Origin: an uncultured Draconibacterium sp.
GTDB taxonomy: Bacteria; Bacteroidota; Bacteroidia; Bacteroidales; Prolixibacteraceae
Assembly: GCF_913063105.1 (NCBI RefSeq)
Contig: NZ_CAJXYQ010000021.1
Span: forward strand, 1-64,000
DNA length: 64,000 nt
Direction of reading: 5' to 3'
How positions within the stretch are numbered: position 1 is the stretch's first letter; each line of letters opens with the position of its first letter. The notes beneath the pieces are model-generated. The model ran no database searches and had not been told where the DNA came from. It saw only the letters and a list, made by a program, of their open reading frames with translations. A program made the translations under genes and the position numbers. This document shows positions 51,431 to 60,450 of the stretch, piece by piece.

Positions 51431-52684
51431 ATGCTACTGCTTCGATTAATATACGAGTCTTTTTCGTTTGCTTACAATTCGCTAACGGCCAATAAGCTTC
51501 GCACATTTTTATCGTTGCTTGGCATTACTATTGGAATTTTTGCTATAATTTCTGTTTTCACAGTTATCGATTCATTGGAGAAACGCATTCGCGATTCGCT
51601 GGATGCTTTGGGCAACAATATGATTTATGTGGCCAAATGGCCCTGGACACCGCCAGAGGGCGAAACAGAATACCCCTGGTGGCGTTACCTCAACCGGCCA
51701 TCGCCTAACTACGATGAGACGGAAGAAATCATTCGCCGTGCAAATACGGTTGATAATGCCGCGTTTCTTTTTGGCTTTTCCCGCACTGTTCAATCCGGAA
51801 GCGATAATATGGACAATGTATCGGTTATGGCGACATCGTATGGTTTGTATGATGTTTGGGACCTTGACGTAGAACTGGGACGTTACTTTACCGAAAGCGA
51901 AATGCGCACAGGAGCGCCGGTTGCCGTTATTGGCGCTGAGATTGCTGAAGGTTTATTTGCAGGAATGAATCCGCTGGACAGAACAATCAAAATACAGGGA
52001 CAAAAATTAAGGATTATTGGCGTTTACGAGAAGAAAGGTAGCGATGCCTTTGGAAATACAATGGATAAAAACGTTCATATTTCAGCGGTTAAATCAATGT
52101 ACATGGTTGATGTGCGCAACCGGGATATTGGGCAAACCATTTGCATTAAAGCCAAACCCAATGTTGACGCCGACCGGTTTAAGTCGGAGATAGAAAGCAT
52201 TATGCGCATTTTACGCGGATTAAAACCCATGGAAGACAACGACTTTGCGCTTAACGAAGTAAGCCTGGTTGCCAGCCAGTTCGACCAGTTTTTTGCCGTT
52301 TTTAATTTGGCAGGTGCCATTATTGGCGGCTTTTCAATTATTGTTGGTGGTTTTGGCATTGCCAACATTATGTTTGTTTCGGTAAAAGAGCGTACAAAAA
52401 TTATCGGCATTCAGAAATCGCTGGGAGCCAAACGTTATTTTATCCTGCTACAGTTTATTTTTGAAGCCATCGTATTGTCGATTATTGGTGGAGTTATTGG
52501 ATTAATTCTCATCTGGGGAGGAACAATAATTGTAAACCAATCAACCGATTTTACCATTTTACTTACCACGGGCAACATCATCAACGGTTTACTAATTTCA
52601 ACAATCATCGGTTTTTTGGCCGGCTTTATGCCAGCCCGGGCAGCAGCCAAACTCGATCCCGTTATTGCAATTAGCTCGGTTTAA
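51431..52684 (+). CDS. FtsX/MacB-type permease, orphan
   Basis: A 417-residue permease with the MacB/FtsX layout: a first membrane segment near 20-45 (LSLLGITIGIFAIISVFTVI), a periplasmic MacB core domain containing WPWTPPEGETEYPWW, and three C-terminal segments, the last ending [19 protein letters not shown] coupling segment IGIQKSLGAKRYFILLQF is present. No ATPase or adaptor gene is adjacent; purH lies divergently and mgtE convergently. Its stop overlaps the mgtE stop in TTAA. The upstream CATTTTTG (about 51406) is one mismatch from the promoter consensus. Substrate unknown. Confidence 0.88.
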   Translation: MLLLRLIYESFSFAYNSLTANKLRTFLSLLGITIGIFAIISVFTVIDSLEKRIRDSLDALGNNMIYVAKWPWTPPEGETEYPWWRYLNRPSPNYDETEEIIRRANTVDNAAFLFGFSRTVQSGSDNMDNVSVMATSYGLYDVWDLDVELGRYFTESEMRTGAPVAVIGAEIAEGLFAGMNPLDRTIKIQGQKLRIIGVYEKKGSDAFGNTMDKNVHISAVKSMYMVDVRNRDIGQTICIKAKPNVDADRFKSEIESIMRILRGLKPMEDNDFALNEVSLVASQFDQFFAVFNLAGAIIGGFSIIVGGFGIANIMFVSVKERTKIIGIQKSLGAKRYFILLQFIFEAIVLSIIGGVIGLILIWGGTIIVNQSTDFTILLTTGNIINGLLISTIIGFLAGFMPARAAAKLDPVIAISSV

Positions 52685-54039
52685 ACCAAATTAAAAAACA
52701 GTCCGGAAATAGTCAGGTAAATCATCATCCCCAGAATATCGTTCATGGTAGTAATAAAGGGACCTGTAGCGAGTGCAGGATCAATCTTAAACCTGTTCAG
52801 AATTAAGGGAATAGTGGTGCCAAACAAGGAGGCAAACAGAATAACTATGAAAAGAGAAATAGAAACCGAATAAGTAAGATTCATGTTTCCGGAGACAAAG
52901 AAATTATAAGCAAAAATAAGAACGGCGAAAATACTTGCTGTTAGCACGGCCACAGCTACCTCCTTTGCAATTTTTCGGGCCGGCGTTTCAAGGTCTTTAA
53001 CCCCGCTGGCTATACTTTGCACCACAATCGACGACGATTGCACTCCAACATTACCTGCCATTGCCGCAATTAAGGGAATAAAAAAGGCCAGCTCGGTAAC
53101 TTTTGCCAACGACTCTTCGTGTGTTCCCAGCACAACCGCCCCTAAAATACCACCAAGCAAGCCAATAAGCAACCAGGGAAAACGCGCACGCAATACTTCC
53201 CAAACTTTATCGCCAGGCTCCACATCACCGGTAATACCCGAAACCATCTGGTAGTCTTTCTCTGCCTCATCACGCACAAAGTCAATCACATCATCAAAGG
53301 TAATTCGTCCTTGCAGTCGGCCAATCTCGTCAACAACAGGCATGGCCACCAGGTCGTATTTGTCCATCATTTCGGCAACCTCCTCCTGTCGTGCATTGGT
53401 GGAAACCATACGGATATCCGAATCGTAAATTTTTGAGATTTTTGTATTGGTATGGTTTAATATAAGTTTTTTTAGCGAAAGGATGCCTTTTAGTCTTTCA
53501 TCATCATCAATTACATAAATGTAGAAGATTTCATCCACCTCCTCTGCCTGGCGGCTTATTTCTTTTAAACAGGTAGCTACATTCCAGTTTTCGTTTACTG
53601 TTACCAGCTCTTTCGCCATAATACCGCCTGCCGAATCTTCGTCGTATTCAAGCAAATCGATAATATCGCCGGCTTGTTCAACATCTTCTATCTCGTTAAG
53701 TACTTCTTTTTGTACGTCCTCATCCAACTCGGCCACCACATCGGCAGCATCATCAGAGTCCATATGCTCGATAAACTTGCTGGCAATAAGTTCGGGTGGC
53801 AATACTTTCAAAAACCGACGACGATCGTCTTCGTCGATTTCAATTAAAACATCCGATGCTTTTTCGCCATCTAAAAGCAGGTAAATAAATTTGGCTTCTT
53901 CAATACTCAGGTCATCCATTATTTCGGCAATATCTGCCGGGTGGAGATCCGCCATTAAAGCAGCAACTTCTTCCTTCTTTTGCTCTTCAATTAAAAACCT
54001 TAACTGCTCAATGTTTTCCTTTGTAATTTCAAAACTCAT
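52681..54039 (-). CDS. mgtE: Magnesium transporter MgtE
   Basis: Dimeric Mg2+ channel, 452 residues. An N-terminal superhelical MgtE-N domain with [16 protein letters not shown], two CBS domains (about 130-260) that sense cytosolic Mg2+, a plug helix, and five membrane segments with [15 protein letters not shown] and the final [18 protein letters not shown]. It overlaps the end of rsmA by four bases (ATGA), so the pair is coupled. Confidence 0.95.
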   Translation of the reverse strand: MSFEITKENIEQLRFLIEEQKKEEVAALMADLHPADIAEIMDDLSIEEAKFIYLLLDGEKASDVLIEIDEDDRRRFLKVLPPELIASKFIEHMDSDDAADVVAELDEDVQKEVLNEIEDVEQAGDIIDLLEYDEDSAGGIMAKELVTVNENWNVATCLKEISRQAEEVDEIFYIYVIDDDERLKGILSLKKLILNHTNTKISKIYDSDIRMVSTNARQEEVAEMMDKYDLVAMPVVDEIGRLQGRITFDDVIDFVRDEAEKDYQMVSGITGDVEPGDKVWEVLRARFPWLLIGLLGGILGAVVLGTHEESLAKVTELAFFIPLIAAMAGNVGVQSSSIVVQSIASGVKDLETPARKIAKEVAVAVLTASIFAVLIFAYNFFVSGNMNLTYSVSISLFIVILFASLFGTTIPLILNRFKIDPALATGPFITTMNDILGMMIYLTISGLFFNLV

Positions 54040-54809
54040 AACTTACTTCCCCCGATTTCTTCAATTTTACAAGTCAGATCGATAAAGGCATCAACCGAAA
54101 GTTGTTCCGGACGTTTCGTAGCATACTCCTCGGGCAACTGGGTACAAATGTCCTTTAATGAATTACGCAACATTTTTCGTCGAAGATTAAATGCTGCTTT
54201 CACTACTTTAACAAATAGCTGTTCATCACAGGGCAAATGTTCAACCTTGTTTCGCTTTAAGCGAACCACGGCCGATTTTACTTTTGGCGGTGGATTAAAC
54301 ACACCCTCCGATACCGTAAACAGGTATTCGATATCAAAAAAAGCCTGTAGCAAAACACTTAAAATACCATATATTTTTGAACCATGTGGTGCAGCAATAC
54401 GCTCTGCAACTTCTTTCTGAACCATTCCTACGGTTTCTGGTATACGGTTGCGGTACTGCAGTACCCGAAAGAAAATTTGCGATGAAATGTTGTACGGGAA
54501 ATTACCTATAACTGTAAACTTCCCAGGGAATCGCCCGGCTATATCTGCTTTCAGGAAATCTTCACCCCAGATATGTTTTAGTGTTGGATAATTCTGTTTA
54601 AGGTATTCAACCGATTCGGTATCAATCTCAACCACATGGACATTTAGCTCAGGGCGTTGCAAAAGATATTGAGTAAGGACTCCCATTCCCGGTCCAATTT
54701 CCAACACATCTGGAACACCGGCACCAAGACTGTCAACAATTTTCCGGGCAATATTCTGATCGGTTAAAAAATGCTGACCAAGATTTTTTTTGGGTCGAAC
54801 GTAACTCAT
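54036..54809 (-). CDS. rsmA: 16S rRNA dimethyladenosine transferase
   Basis: KsgA/RsmA dimethylates two adjacent adenines near the 3' end of 16S r[23 protein letters not shown] opens the protein, [15 protein letters not shown] is the SAM loop and [15 protein letters not shown] the catalytic NxPY-type motif (NFPY). The frame opens with TTG at 54818; ATG 54809 (MSYVRPKK) matches the family start, giving 257 residues. mgtE follows with a four-base overlap. Confidence 0.95.
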   Translation of the reverse strand: MSYVRPKKNLGQHFLTDQNIARKIVDSLGAGVPDVLEIGPGMGVLTQYLLQRPELNVHVVEIDTESVEYLKQNYPTLKHIWGEDFLKADIAGRFPGKFTVIGNFPYNISSQIFFRVLQYRNRIPETVGMVQKEVAERIAAPHGSKIYGILSVLLQAFFDIEYLFTVSEGVFNPPPKVKSAVVRLKRNKVEHLPCDEQLFVKVVKAAFNLRRKMLRNSLKDICTQLPEEYATKRPEQLSVDAFIDLTCKIEEIGGSKL

Positions 54810-54878
54810 TACACTCAATTTCGTCCATTGTCAATTTTACTTAATTCTCTTTTTCGTTCGATTAATAAAACAAATTTA

Positions 54879-54886
54879 TATTTTTG
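54879..54886 (+). promoter_or_regulatory. Upstream promoter of flippase-like gene
   Basis: TATTTTTG, an exact TAnnTTTG match, about 110 bases before the TTG start at 54996. Confidence 0.5.
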
Positions 54887-54903
54887 CCTTCAAAGAATAG
54901 CTC

Positions 54904-54923
54904 AATACCCGCGGGTATTTTTG
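54904..54923 (+). promoter_or_regulatory. Palindrome overlapping second promoter element
   Basis: AATACCCGCGGGTATT (54904-54919) is a perfect 16-base palindrome, unusually GC-rich in the centre for this gap. Its right end is shared with an exact -7 element TATTTTTG (54916-54923). A protein bound to the palindrome would cover the promoter, so it is a candidate operator. Confidence 0.6.
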
Positions 54924-54995
54924 CGTTGGTGAAAGTAGTAATTTTTGAGGGAAATAAAACCCGACGCGAAAAAGAAAGCTTTAAAAATCTAAATT

Positions 54996-56018
54996 TTGAA
55001 AAAAACAGTCGTTAAGATTCTACAGTTTCTTGGCTTCTTCGCCCTGGGAGCCTTTATTTTTTGGCTAATTTATAAAGATCAGGATATTGAACGGATAAAG
55101 ACCGTTTTAAAAAACAATGTTAACTACTGGTGGGTTGTGCTTTCGCTTTTTCTGGGCTTATTAAGCCACGTAAGCCGCACATTACGCTGGGGCTTAATGA
55201 TTGAACCTATTGGACATAAACCCCGCTTTATCAACACCTTCCTGGCAGTAATGGTAGGATATTTAATGAATATGGCCTTCCCACGGATGGGCGAAGTATC
55301 GCGATGTGGCGTGCTGGCCCGTTACGAGAAAATATCGTTTACCAAACTGGTAGGAACGGTAGTGGCCGAACGACTTGTCGACCTTATTTCATTGCTTATT
55401 TTACTGGTAGTTGTAATTTTCTCGCAATTCGGGAAGATGCTTCACTTTATGAAAGAAAATCCGGAAATTGCGGAAAAACTTCAGGCAGTTGGTACCTCGC
55501 CTTACCTTATAATCGGTATTGTGGTGTTTGCCATTTTTGTATTTATATTCAGAAATGCATTTAAACACACGGCATTTTTTAAGAAAATTATGGAGGTTGT
55601 CCGGAACTTCAAAGAAGGATTTATTTCTATCCGCAACATTGAGAAAAAGGGCTGGTTCTTTTTTCACTCGGCATTTATCTGGGGTATGTATTATGTAATG
55701 CTTTATGTGGTTTTCTTCGCGTTTGATTTTACAAGTAACCTTAATCCAATTGCCGGGTTAACCACTTTTGTACTTGCCAGTTTTGGCATGGTGGCCCCGG
55801 TGCAGGGTGGAATTGGAGCCTGGCATTTTATGGCTAAAGAAGCCCTCTCGCTGTATGGTGTTGCCAACGAGAACGGGATTATTTTTGCCTTTGTGGCCCA
55901 TTCCTCAATGACCGGAATGATTATTATTATTGGTATAATATCAATACTGGTATTGCCGTTTATTAACCGACGAAGCGATGTTACCGATGCAGAGCTGCAG
56001 GTGGAAACAGTTAAATAG
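54996..56018 (+). CDS. Flippase-like membrane protein (UPF0104/LPG synthase TM type)
   Basis: Polytopic membrane protein, 340 residues with about eight membrane segments, of the lysylphosphatidylglycerol-synthase TM / UPF0104 family. GLLSHVSRTLRWGLMIEP, GYLMNMAFPRMGEVSRCGVL and GTVVAERLVDLISLLILL are characteristic, with PVQGGIGAWHFMAKEAL near the end. The MprF lysyl-transferase domain is absent, so lipid or polyprenyl-glycan translocation is the likely role, unproven. The start is TTG at 54996; no ATG fits. It has two promoter-like elements and a palindrome upstream. Confidence 0.87.
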   Translation: MKKTVVKILQFLGFFALGAFIFWLIYKDQDIERIKTVLKNNVNYWWVVLSLFLGLLSHVSRTLRWGLMIEPIGHKPRFINTFLAVMVGYLMNMAFPRMGEVSRCGVLARYEKISFTKLVGTVVAERLVDLISLLILLVVVIFSQFGKMLHFMKENPEIAEKLQAVGTSPYLIIGIVVFAIFVFIFRNAFKHTAFFKKIMEVVRNFKEGFISIRNIEKKGWFFFHSAFIWGMYYVMLYVVFFAFDFTSNLNPIAGLTTFVLASFGMVAPVQGGIGAWHFMAKEALSLYGVANENGIIFAFVAHSSMTGMIIIIGIISILVLPFINRRSDVTDAELQVETVK

Positions 56019-56067
56019 CTTAAGCAAAGAGATTTTTATAAACAAGCTTTAAATAATTGCCAAAAGT

Positions 56068-56075
56068 TAGTTTTG
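56068..56075 (+). promoter_or_regulatory. LolC/E-like gene promoter -7 element
   Basis: TAGTTTTG, an exact TAnnTTTG match, only 10 bases before the TTG start at 56086, implying a very short leader. Confidence 0.55.
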
Positions 56076-56085
56076 CTTATAAATT

Positions 56086-57339
56086 TTGAATACCGAACTC
56101 TTTATATCGCGCCGGCTTTTTTTTGACAAAGCAAATAAGAAGCTACTATCGCAGCGCATAATACGCATTGCGCTGGCGGGTATAGCTTTGGGCTTAACGG
56201 TTATGATTATTGCAGTAGCTGTAGTTACCGGCTTTAAAAAAGAAATTCGCAATAAGGTAATTGGCTTTGGTTCGCATATTCAAATCATCAATTACGACTC
56301 GAACAACTCGTACGAAACCAGCCCGATTTCGGTAAACCAACCTTTTCTGGATGATATTAAAATGCTTCCGGGCGTAGAAAGCATACAGCCTTATGCCACA
56401 AAACCGGGCATGATAAAAACGGAGGAATACATACAGGGTATTGTTTTTAAAGGTGTAAACCACAGCTACAACTGGCATTTTTTTGCCAAACACCTGGTTG
56501 AAGGAAGGCTCCCCAACCTTAACGACAGTAGCCGAACAAATGAAGTGCTGTTGTCGGAGCAAGTTGCAAAGCTTTTGCATCTACAGCATAACGACCGCGT
56601 TGTTCTGTATTTTATTACCGGAGATGAAACCATACCGCGAATGCTACAATTGCAGGTTTGCGGATTGTATCGTACTGGGTTTGAAGAGTTCGACCAGCTG
56701 TTCATTGTTGGCGACTTAAAACATATTCAGCGACTTAACGACTGGCAACCCAACCAAATTACAGGTTTTGAAGTAAGCACCACCAATTTTTTTGACATTG
56801 ACAACATTGAGCAAGACATACGCAACACCATAATCAGCTACCGCGCTGAAAATGCAGAAATTGTAAGAACCCAAAGTATTACGCGAGTGTACCCGCAAAT
56901 TTTTGATTGGCTCTCCATTCTCGATATGAATGTATGGGTAATTCTTGCTCTAATGGTTATGGTGGCTGCTTTTAACATGGTGTCGGGTTTGTTGGTTTTA
57001 ATACTGGAACGAGCCACCATGATTGGTGTGCTTAAAGCAATGGGAAGCCCAAACTGGAGTATTAGAAAAGTGTTCGTTTACCTCTCTGTTTTTTTAACCG
57101 GCCGCGGATTGCTATGGGGCAATGCTATCGGTATTTCGGTTGTTTTACTGCAAATGGCGTTTCATGTTATTCGTTTAAATCCCGAATCGTATTATGTGGA
57201 TTTTGTGCCCATGAACTTTTCGTTAATGCACCTACTGTTGCTTAACCTCGGAACCATTGTAATTACCTCGCTGATACTGATTATTCCAAGCTGGTTTATT
57301 TCAAAAATTTCGCCTGACAAGGTAATTCGTTTTGATTAA
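56086..57339 (+). CDS. LolC/E-like ABC permease
   Basis: A 417-residue inner-membrane permease of the LolC/LolE lipoprotein-release type. It has a first membrane segment near 25-50 (IALGLTVMIIAVAVVTGFK), a periplasmic domain, and three C-terminal segments containing MVSGLLVLILERATMIGVLK and ending LIIPSWFISKISPDKVIRFD. GVLKAMGSPNWSIRKVF is the coupling segment for the LolD ATPase, which is not encoded nearby. In Bacteroidota the partner ATPase is often elsewhere. The start is TTG at 56086, just after a promoter element. Confidence 0.88.
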   Translation: MNTELFISRRLFFDKANKKLLSQRIIRIALAGIALGLTVMIIAVAVVTGFKKEIRNKVIGFGSHIQIINYDSNNSYETSPISVNQPFLDDIKMLPGVESIQPYATKPGMIKTEEYIQGIVFKGVNHSYNWHFFAKHLVEGRLPNLNDSSRTNEVLLSEQVAKLLHLQHNDRVVLYFITGDETIPRMLQLQVCGLYRTGFEEFDQLFIVGDLKHIQRLNDWQPNQITGFEVSTTNFFDIDNIEQDIRNTIISYRAENAEIVRTQSITRVYPQIFDWLSILDMNVWVILALMVMVAAFNMVSGLLVLILERATMIGVLKAMGSPNWSIRKVFVYLSVFLTGRGLLWGNAIGISVVLLQMAFHVIRLNPESYYVDFVPMNFSLMHLLLLNLGTIVITSLILIIPSWFISKISPDKVIRFD

Positions 57340-57340
57340 T

Positions 57341-57373
57341 AGCAACAAAGCTATTGTTAGTGCTTTTGTTGCT
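57341..57373. terminator. Shared hairpin between convergent genes
   Basis: AGCAACAAAGC (57341-57351) pairs with GCTTTTGTTGCT (57362-57373) with one bulge. It spans the end of the serine hydrolase gene and the gap after the LolC/E-like gene. No strong T-tract. Confidence 0.4.
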
Positions 57374-58409
57374 TGCTGATTATCCTTACAATTTTACGAT
57401 ACATTATTTCCGATAAGTTCCAGGTATAGCCCTGAAAATTTGTAGTATTTACAAACTGTATGACAACCGTATCAATATCTTTATGGTATTTGGCAATACT
57501 TTGGTAACCCGGCATTAAACCGGTATGTTCGTATACATAAATTCCGGAATATATTTCCTGTTCGCCGGGGGTAAAAACCGAACCATCGTTTAGTGCCCGC
57601 AAAAATATACCAACATCTTCAGCAGTTGCCAGCATCGAGGTAAGTTTGGTTCCATAGTCCCCGGCTTTAATATCTTCATCTATCCCCACGTAATAGCCGC
57701 TCATCACATCATCAACATCCACCTCATCCATCGATCCAAAAGTATTTTTCAAACCAAGCGGTTTCAATATTTCCTTTCGTATAAATTGAAACTTATCGGC
57801 TCCTGTAACTTTTTCAATAAGCATAGAAAGCAAGAGGTAATTGGTATTCGAATATTTATATTTCTTTCCGGGCTTAAAGTCGGCCGGCAAATCAAATATT
57901 CTTTCCAGTGCTTCCTGGCTGCTTGCCGGCGGATCTGCCCAAAAGTTAGGTGTAGCTGTTAAATTAGCAATTCCGCTGCGGTGCTGCACCAGCATTCTCA
58001 AGGTAATGTCATCGGCATTTTCAATTCTATCAGAGAATTCAGGAAAATACTGAGCCACTGTATTATCTAACGATAAGTGACCGCTATTAACCAGTTTTGT
58101 TATGGCAACGGCATCATACAGCTTACTGATACTGGCAATTTTAAATAGCGAATGAGGGTCTGCGGGTGTCTTGTTCTCCCTGTTTTTGTATCCGGCAGTA
58201 TAAAACGCAGGAGCTTCACCGGCTTCGTCAACATAAACAATTATGCCATCAAAGCCGTATTTTACGCTTTTGTCAACCTGTTGTTGCACCGTGGCAGGCA
58301 ATGGCGCCAACATTACTCGCAGTAAAATCCAGGGCACAAAAAACATCGAAATTGCAGTTCCTGTAAATAACATAATTCGAATGATTAATATTGTTTGTTT
58401 CTTTTTCAT
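57357..58409 (-). CDS. Class C beta-lactamase-like serine hydrolase
   Basis: Exported or membrane-anchored serine hydrolase of the beta-lactamase/DD-peptidase class C fold, 350 residues. An N-terminal hydrophobic segment (about 8-32) serves as signal or anchor. FKIASISKLYDAVAI carries SxxK (SISK), YKYSNTNYLLL the YxN motif, and YEHTGLMPGYQS the HTG third motif. The frame opens at 58439; ATG 58409 gives the better signal. It may be a D-aminopeptidase, esterase or carboxypeptidase rather than a resistance lactamase. It lies downstream of the acyltransferase on the same strand, 124 bases away. Confidence 0.87.
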   Translation of the reverse strand: MKKKQTILIIRIMLFTGTAISMFFVPWILLRVMLAPLPATVQQQVDKSVKYGFDGIIVYVDEAGEAPAFYTAGYKNRENKTPADPHSLFKIASISKLYDAVAITKLVNSGHLSLDNTVAQYFPEFSDRIENADDITLRMLVQHRSGIANLTATPNFWADPPASSQEALERIFDLPADFKPGKKYKYSNTNYLLLSMLIEKVTGADKFQFIRKEILKPLGLKNTFGSMDEVDVDDVMSGYYVGIDEDIKAGDYGTKLTSMLATAEDVGIFLRALNDGSVFTPGEQEIYSGIYVYEHTGLMPGYQSIAKYHKDIDTVVIQFVNTTNFQGYTWNLSEIMYRKIVRIISKQQKH

Positions 58410-58533
58410 TTGATAAAAATTAATTGTTTTATGAGGCACAAGCTGTAACTAACATGCACTTATTTTATTGGCTAATGTGTTCACATTCCTTATGTTTGTT
58501 CTTTGCCGTTATTTCTATTCGTTACAAGATAAA

Positions 58534-59622
58534 CTATACTTCCTTCTGAAACAGCGACTTGTTAACTTTGTTGAATGACGGCTTTAAACCAAACAAAGGC
58601 CGCAAAAACTCAACACGTCTGATTAAAAATTCGTAGATGAGGTAGCACAACGCAAAGGTAAATACCGAAATGAGTATAAATTTTAGTGCTGCCGGCATTT
58701 TTAGTGGCAAAATTAGCAGTGCCCCCGCATACAATGCAAACATGTGGATAATATATACAGGATATGCCGACTGACTTAAATAGCCAAGTATTTTGCTTGG
58801 TTTGTTAAGGTAGTGATACCCCAATCCGAAAATACCAAAAATCCAACAGTTCGACTCGATGGCCATTAAATAACCCGGCGCATTGGTTTGGTATACCATC
58901 ACTCTGACTCCATATAAAACAGCTGCCAAACCCAGGTAAAACCATTTCCATTTCTTCATGGTTTGCCAAAATTCATGTCCGCTGTACACAAAAAGAAAAC
59001 CAAAAACGAATGCAAGAAAGCCCATAAAAAAGCCGTGCCATGTTTCGGCATAAACAGAAAATATCTGCGGCTTTACAATAAGTACCTCTGCTACAAAAAA
59101 CACCGATAAAGCCAGGGGGCCGAACGGATTGCCAACTAAGGCAGATAAAAAGCGTTTAACTTTGTTGTCATTCTTTTTTATGAGGTATAAGAATACCGGA
59201 GCCAACACCAGTACATAAATAAATATATTTCCGAGGAACCACAAATGCCCGGCATGAGGGTAATAACTCATGGGCAGGTTGTAAAATTTCTGAAAAATTA
59301 TAAAGTGTAGTGGTGCTATTGCCAGCACTCCAAAAATTAATGGAATAAGAATTCGGCGTGTACGTTCGGTAAGCAACTGCACAAAGTTTCGTTTACGCAT
59401 GGCAAAATACAAACCCATACCCGACACATAAAACAGCAGCGGAATGCGCCAAACGTTTAAAAGGGTCATGGGTGTCCATAATTTCTCGAGGCTTTCGTTA
59501 CTTTTTATAAAGCCTATAAACATGGCCCAGGGTTGAAAAACAATGGCAATATGATAGATTAATAATAACCCGATTGCCAAAACCCGCAACCAATCAATAT
59601 CGTATCTTCGTTCTGTGTTCAT
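58534..59622 (-). CDS. Acyltransferase-3 family membrane protein
   Basis: Integral membrane O-acyltransferase (OafA/acyltransferase-3 type), 362 residues with about ten membrane segments. RYDIDWLRVLAIGLLLIYH at the N-terminus contains the conserved catalytic-site His region, and HLWFLGNIFIYVLVLAPVFL is the central signature. Such proteins acetylate or acylate glycans, peptidoglycan or exopolysaccharide. It follows the ankyrin lipoprotein gene by 17 bases, indicating co-transcription. The substrate is unknown. Confidence 0.88.
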   Translation of the reverse strand: MNTERRYDIDWLRVLAIGLLLIYHIAIVFQPWAMFIGFIKSNESLEKLWTPMTLLNVWRIPLLFYVSGMGLYFAMRKRNFVQLLTERTRRILIPLIFGVLAIAPLHFIIFQKFYNLPMSYYPHAGHLWFLGNIFIYVLVLAPVFLYLIKKNDNKVKRFLSALVGNPFGPLALSVFFVAEVLIVKPQIFSVYAETWHGFFMGFLAFVFGFLFVYSGHEFWQTMKKWKWFYLGLAAVLYGVRVMVYQTNAPGYLMAIESNCWIFGIFGLGYHYLNKPSKILGYLSQSAYPVYIIHMFALYAGALLILPLKMPAALKFILISVFTFALCYLIYEFLIRRVEFLRPLFGLKPSFNKVNKSLFQKEV

Positions 59623-59639
59623 TATTGTTTCAAATTAGA

Positions 59640-60239
59640 TTACTGTAACATCATTGCAACCACCGGACGTTTCTTTTCCACCTCAGCAATATCAATGGTA
59701 ATGCCAAGCGGTTCTAATTGTTGTTGCATCATTTCGTATATAGGTTTCATATCAGAGAATGGTGCCAAAACAGATTCTCGCGCTGTTGCTCCATAATTGT
59801 TTTTTATGCTTTTATCAGCTTTGGCATCAATTAGCAATTGCACAATTTCAATGTGGCAAAAAAATGCGGCTGAATGCAAGGCTGTTGACCCGTCGTTATT
59901 TTTAAGGTTTAAATCGGCACCTGCATCTATCAGCACTTTTGTAATTTCTGGTCTACCAAAAGATACGGCCGTTATTAATGGTGTTGAACCACTCATCTGA
60001 TCTTTTCTATTCATATCGCTTCCGGCTTCAAGGTGTTGATTTACGGCCTCCAGATTGTTTGTTATTATAGCTGTTTGTAAATCAATTTCGGGCTTTTCCA
60101 CTCCTGAACTTACTTGTTCTATATTGCCTGACTCTCCATTGTTCTTATTCCCTGAATTGGAACATCCGGTAAATAATAAAGCCAGCATTAACGAACAGCT
60201 TACTACTACATTTAATGAGTTTCTTTTTAATGTTTTCAT
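59640..60239 (-). CDS. Ankyrin-repeat lipoprotein
   Basis: A 199-residue lipoprotein: a signal with lipobox LFTGC (Cys about 26), then a Ser/Asn/Gly linker and about four ankyrin repeats (LQTAIITNNLEAVNQHLEAG; GSTPLITAVSFGRPEITKVL; GSTALHSAAFFCHIEIVQLL; a degenerate fourth). Probably held in the periplasm or on the outer membrane as a protein-binding scaffold. First gene of a minus-strand set with an acyltransferase and a serine hydrolase. CATCTTTG, one mismatch from the promoter consensus, lies upstream. Confidence 0.88.
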   Translation of the reverse strand: MKTLKRNSLNVVVSCSLMLALLFTGCSNSGNKNNGESGNIEQVSSGVEKPEIDLQTAIITNNLEAVNQHLEAGSDMNRKDQMSGSTPLITAVSFGRPEITKVLIDAGADLNLKNNDGSTALHSAAFFCHIEIVQLLIDAKADKSIKNNYGATARESVLAPFSDMKPIYEMMQQQLEPLGITIDIAEVEKKRPVVAMMLQ

Positions 60240-60280
60240 CGTTTTAAATTTTATTTTTTTGATTTTGAAAATTGTTTACA

Positions 60281-60288
60281 CAAAGATG
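60281..60288 (-). promoter_or_regulatory. Ankyrin gene promoter -7 element (near-consensus)
   Basis: On the minus strand CATCTTTG, seven of eight matches to TAnnTTTG, 41 bases before the ankyrin lipoprotein start. Confidence 0.4.
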
Positions 60289-60425
60289 AAAACTTCGTAT
60301 CAGCCTGTTTTAAACCATTTGCAGCAATAGGTGTTAAGTTTGAATCGGGGATGCAATTTATGATGCAACAATGCAACTTTTGAAGCAAGTAGTGATTTTT
60401 CCTGCAACCTTTTCGTAAATTTTTC

Positions 60426-60433
60426 TACTTTCG
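60426..60433 (+). promoter_or_regulatory. AraC-TPR gene promoter -7 element (near-consensus)
   Basis: TACTTTCG, seven of eight matches to TAnnTTTG, 17 bases before the ATG at 60451. Confidence 0.45.
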
Positions 60434-60450
60434 GGTTAATAAGAATAAGC

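Noticed and set aside
57357..58409. Serine hydrolase as an antibiotic-resistance beta-lactamase
   Set aside because: The fold motifs are shared with many peptidases and esterases; there is no resistance context, and the third motif is HTG rather than KTG.
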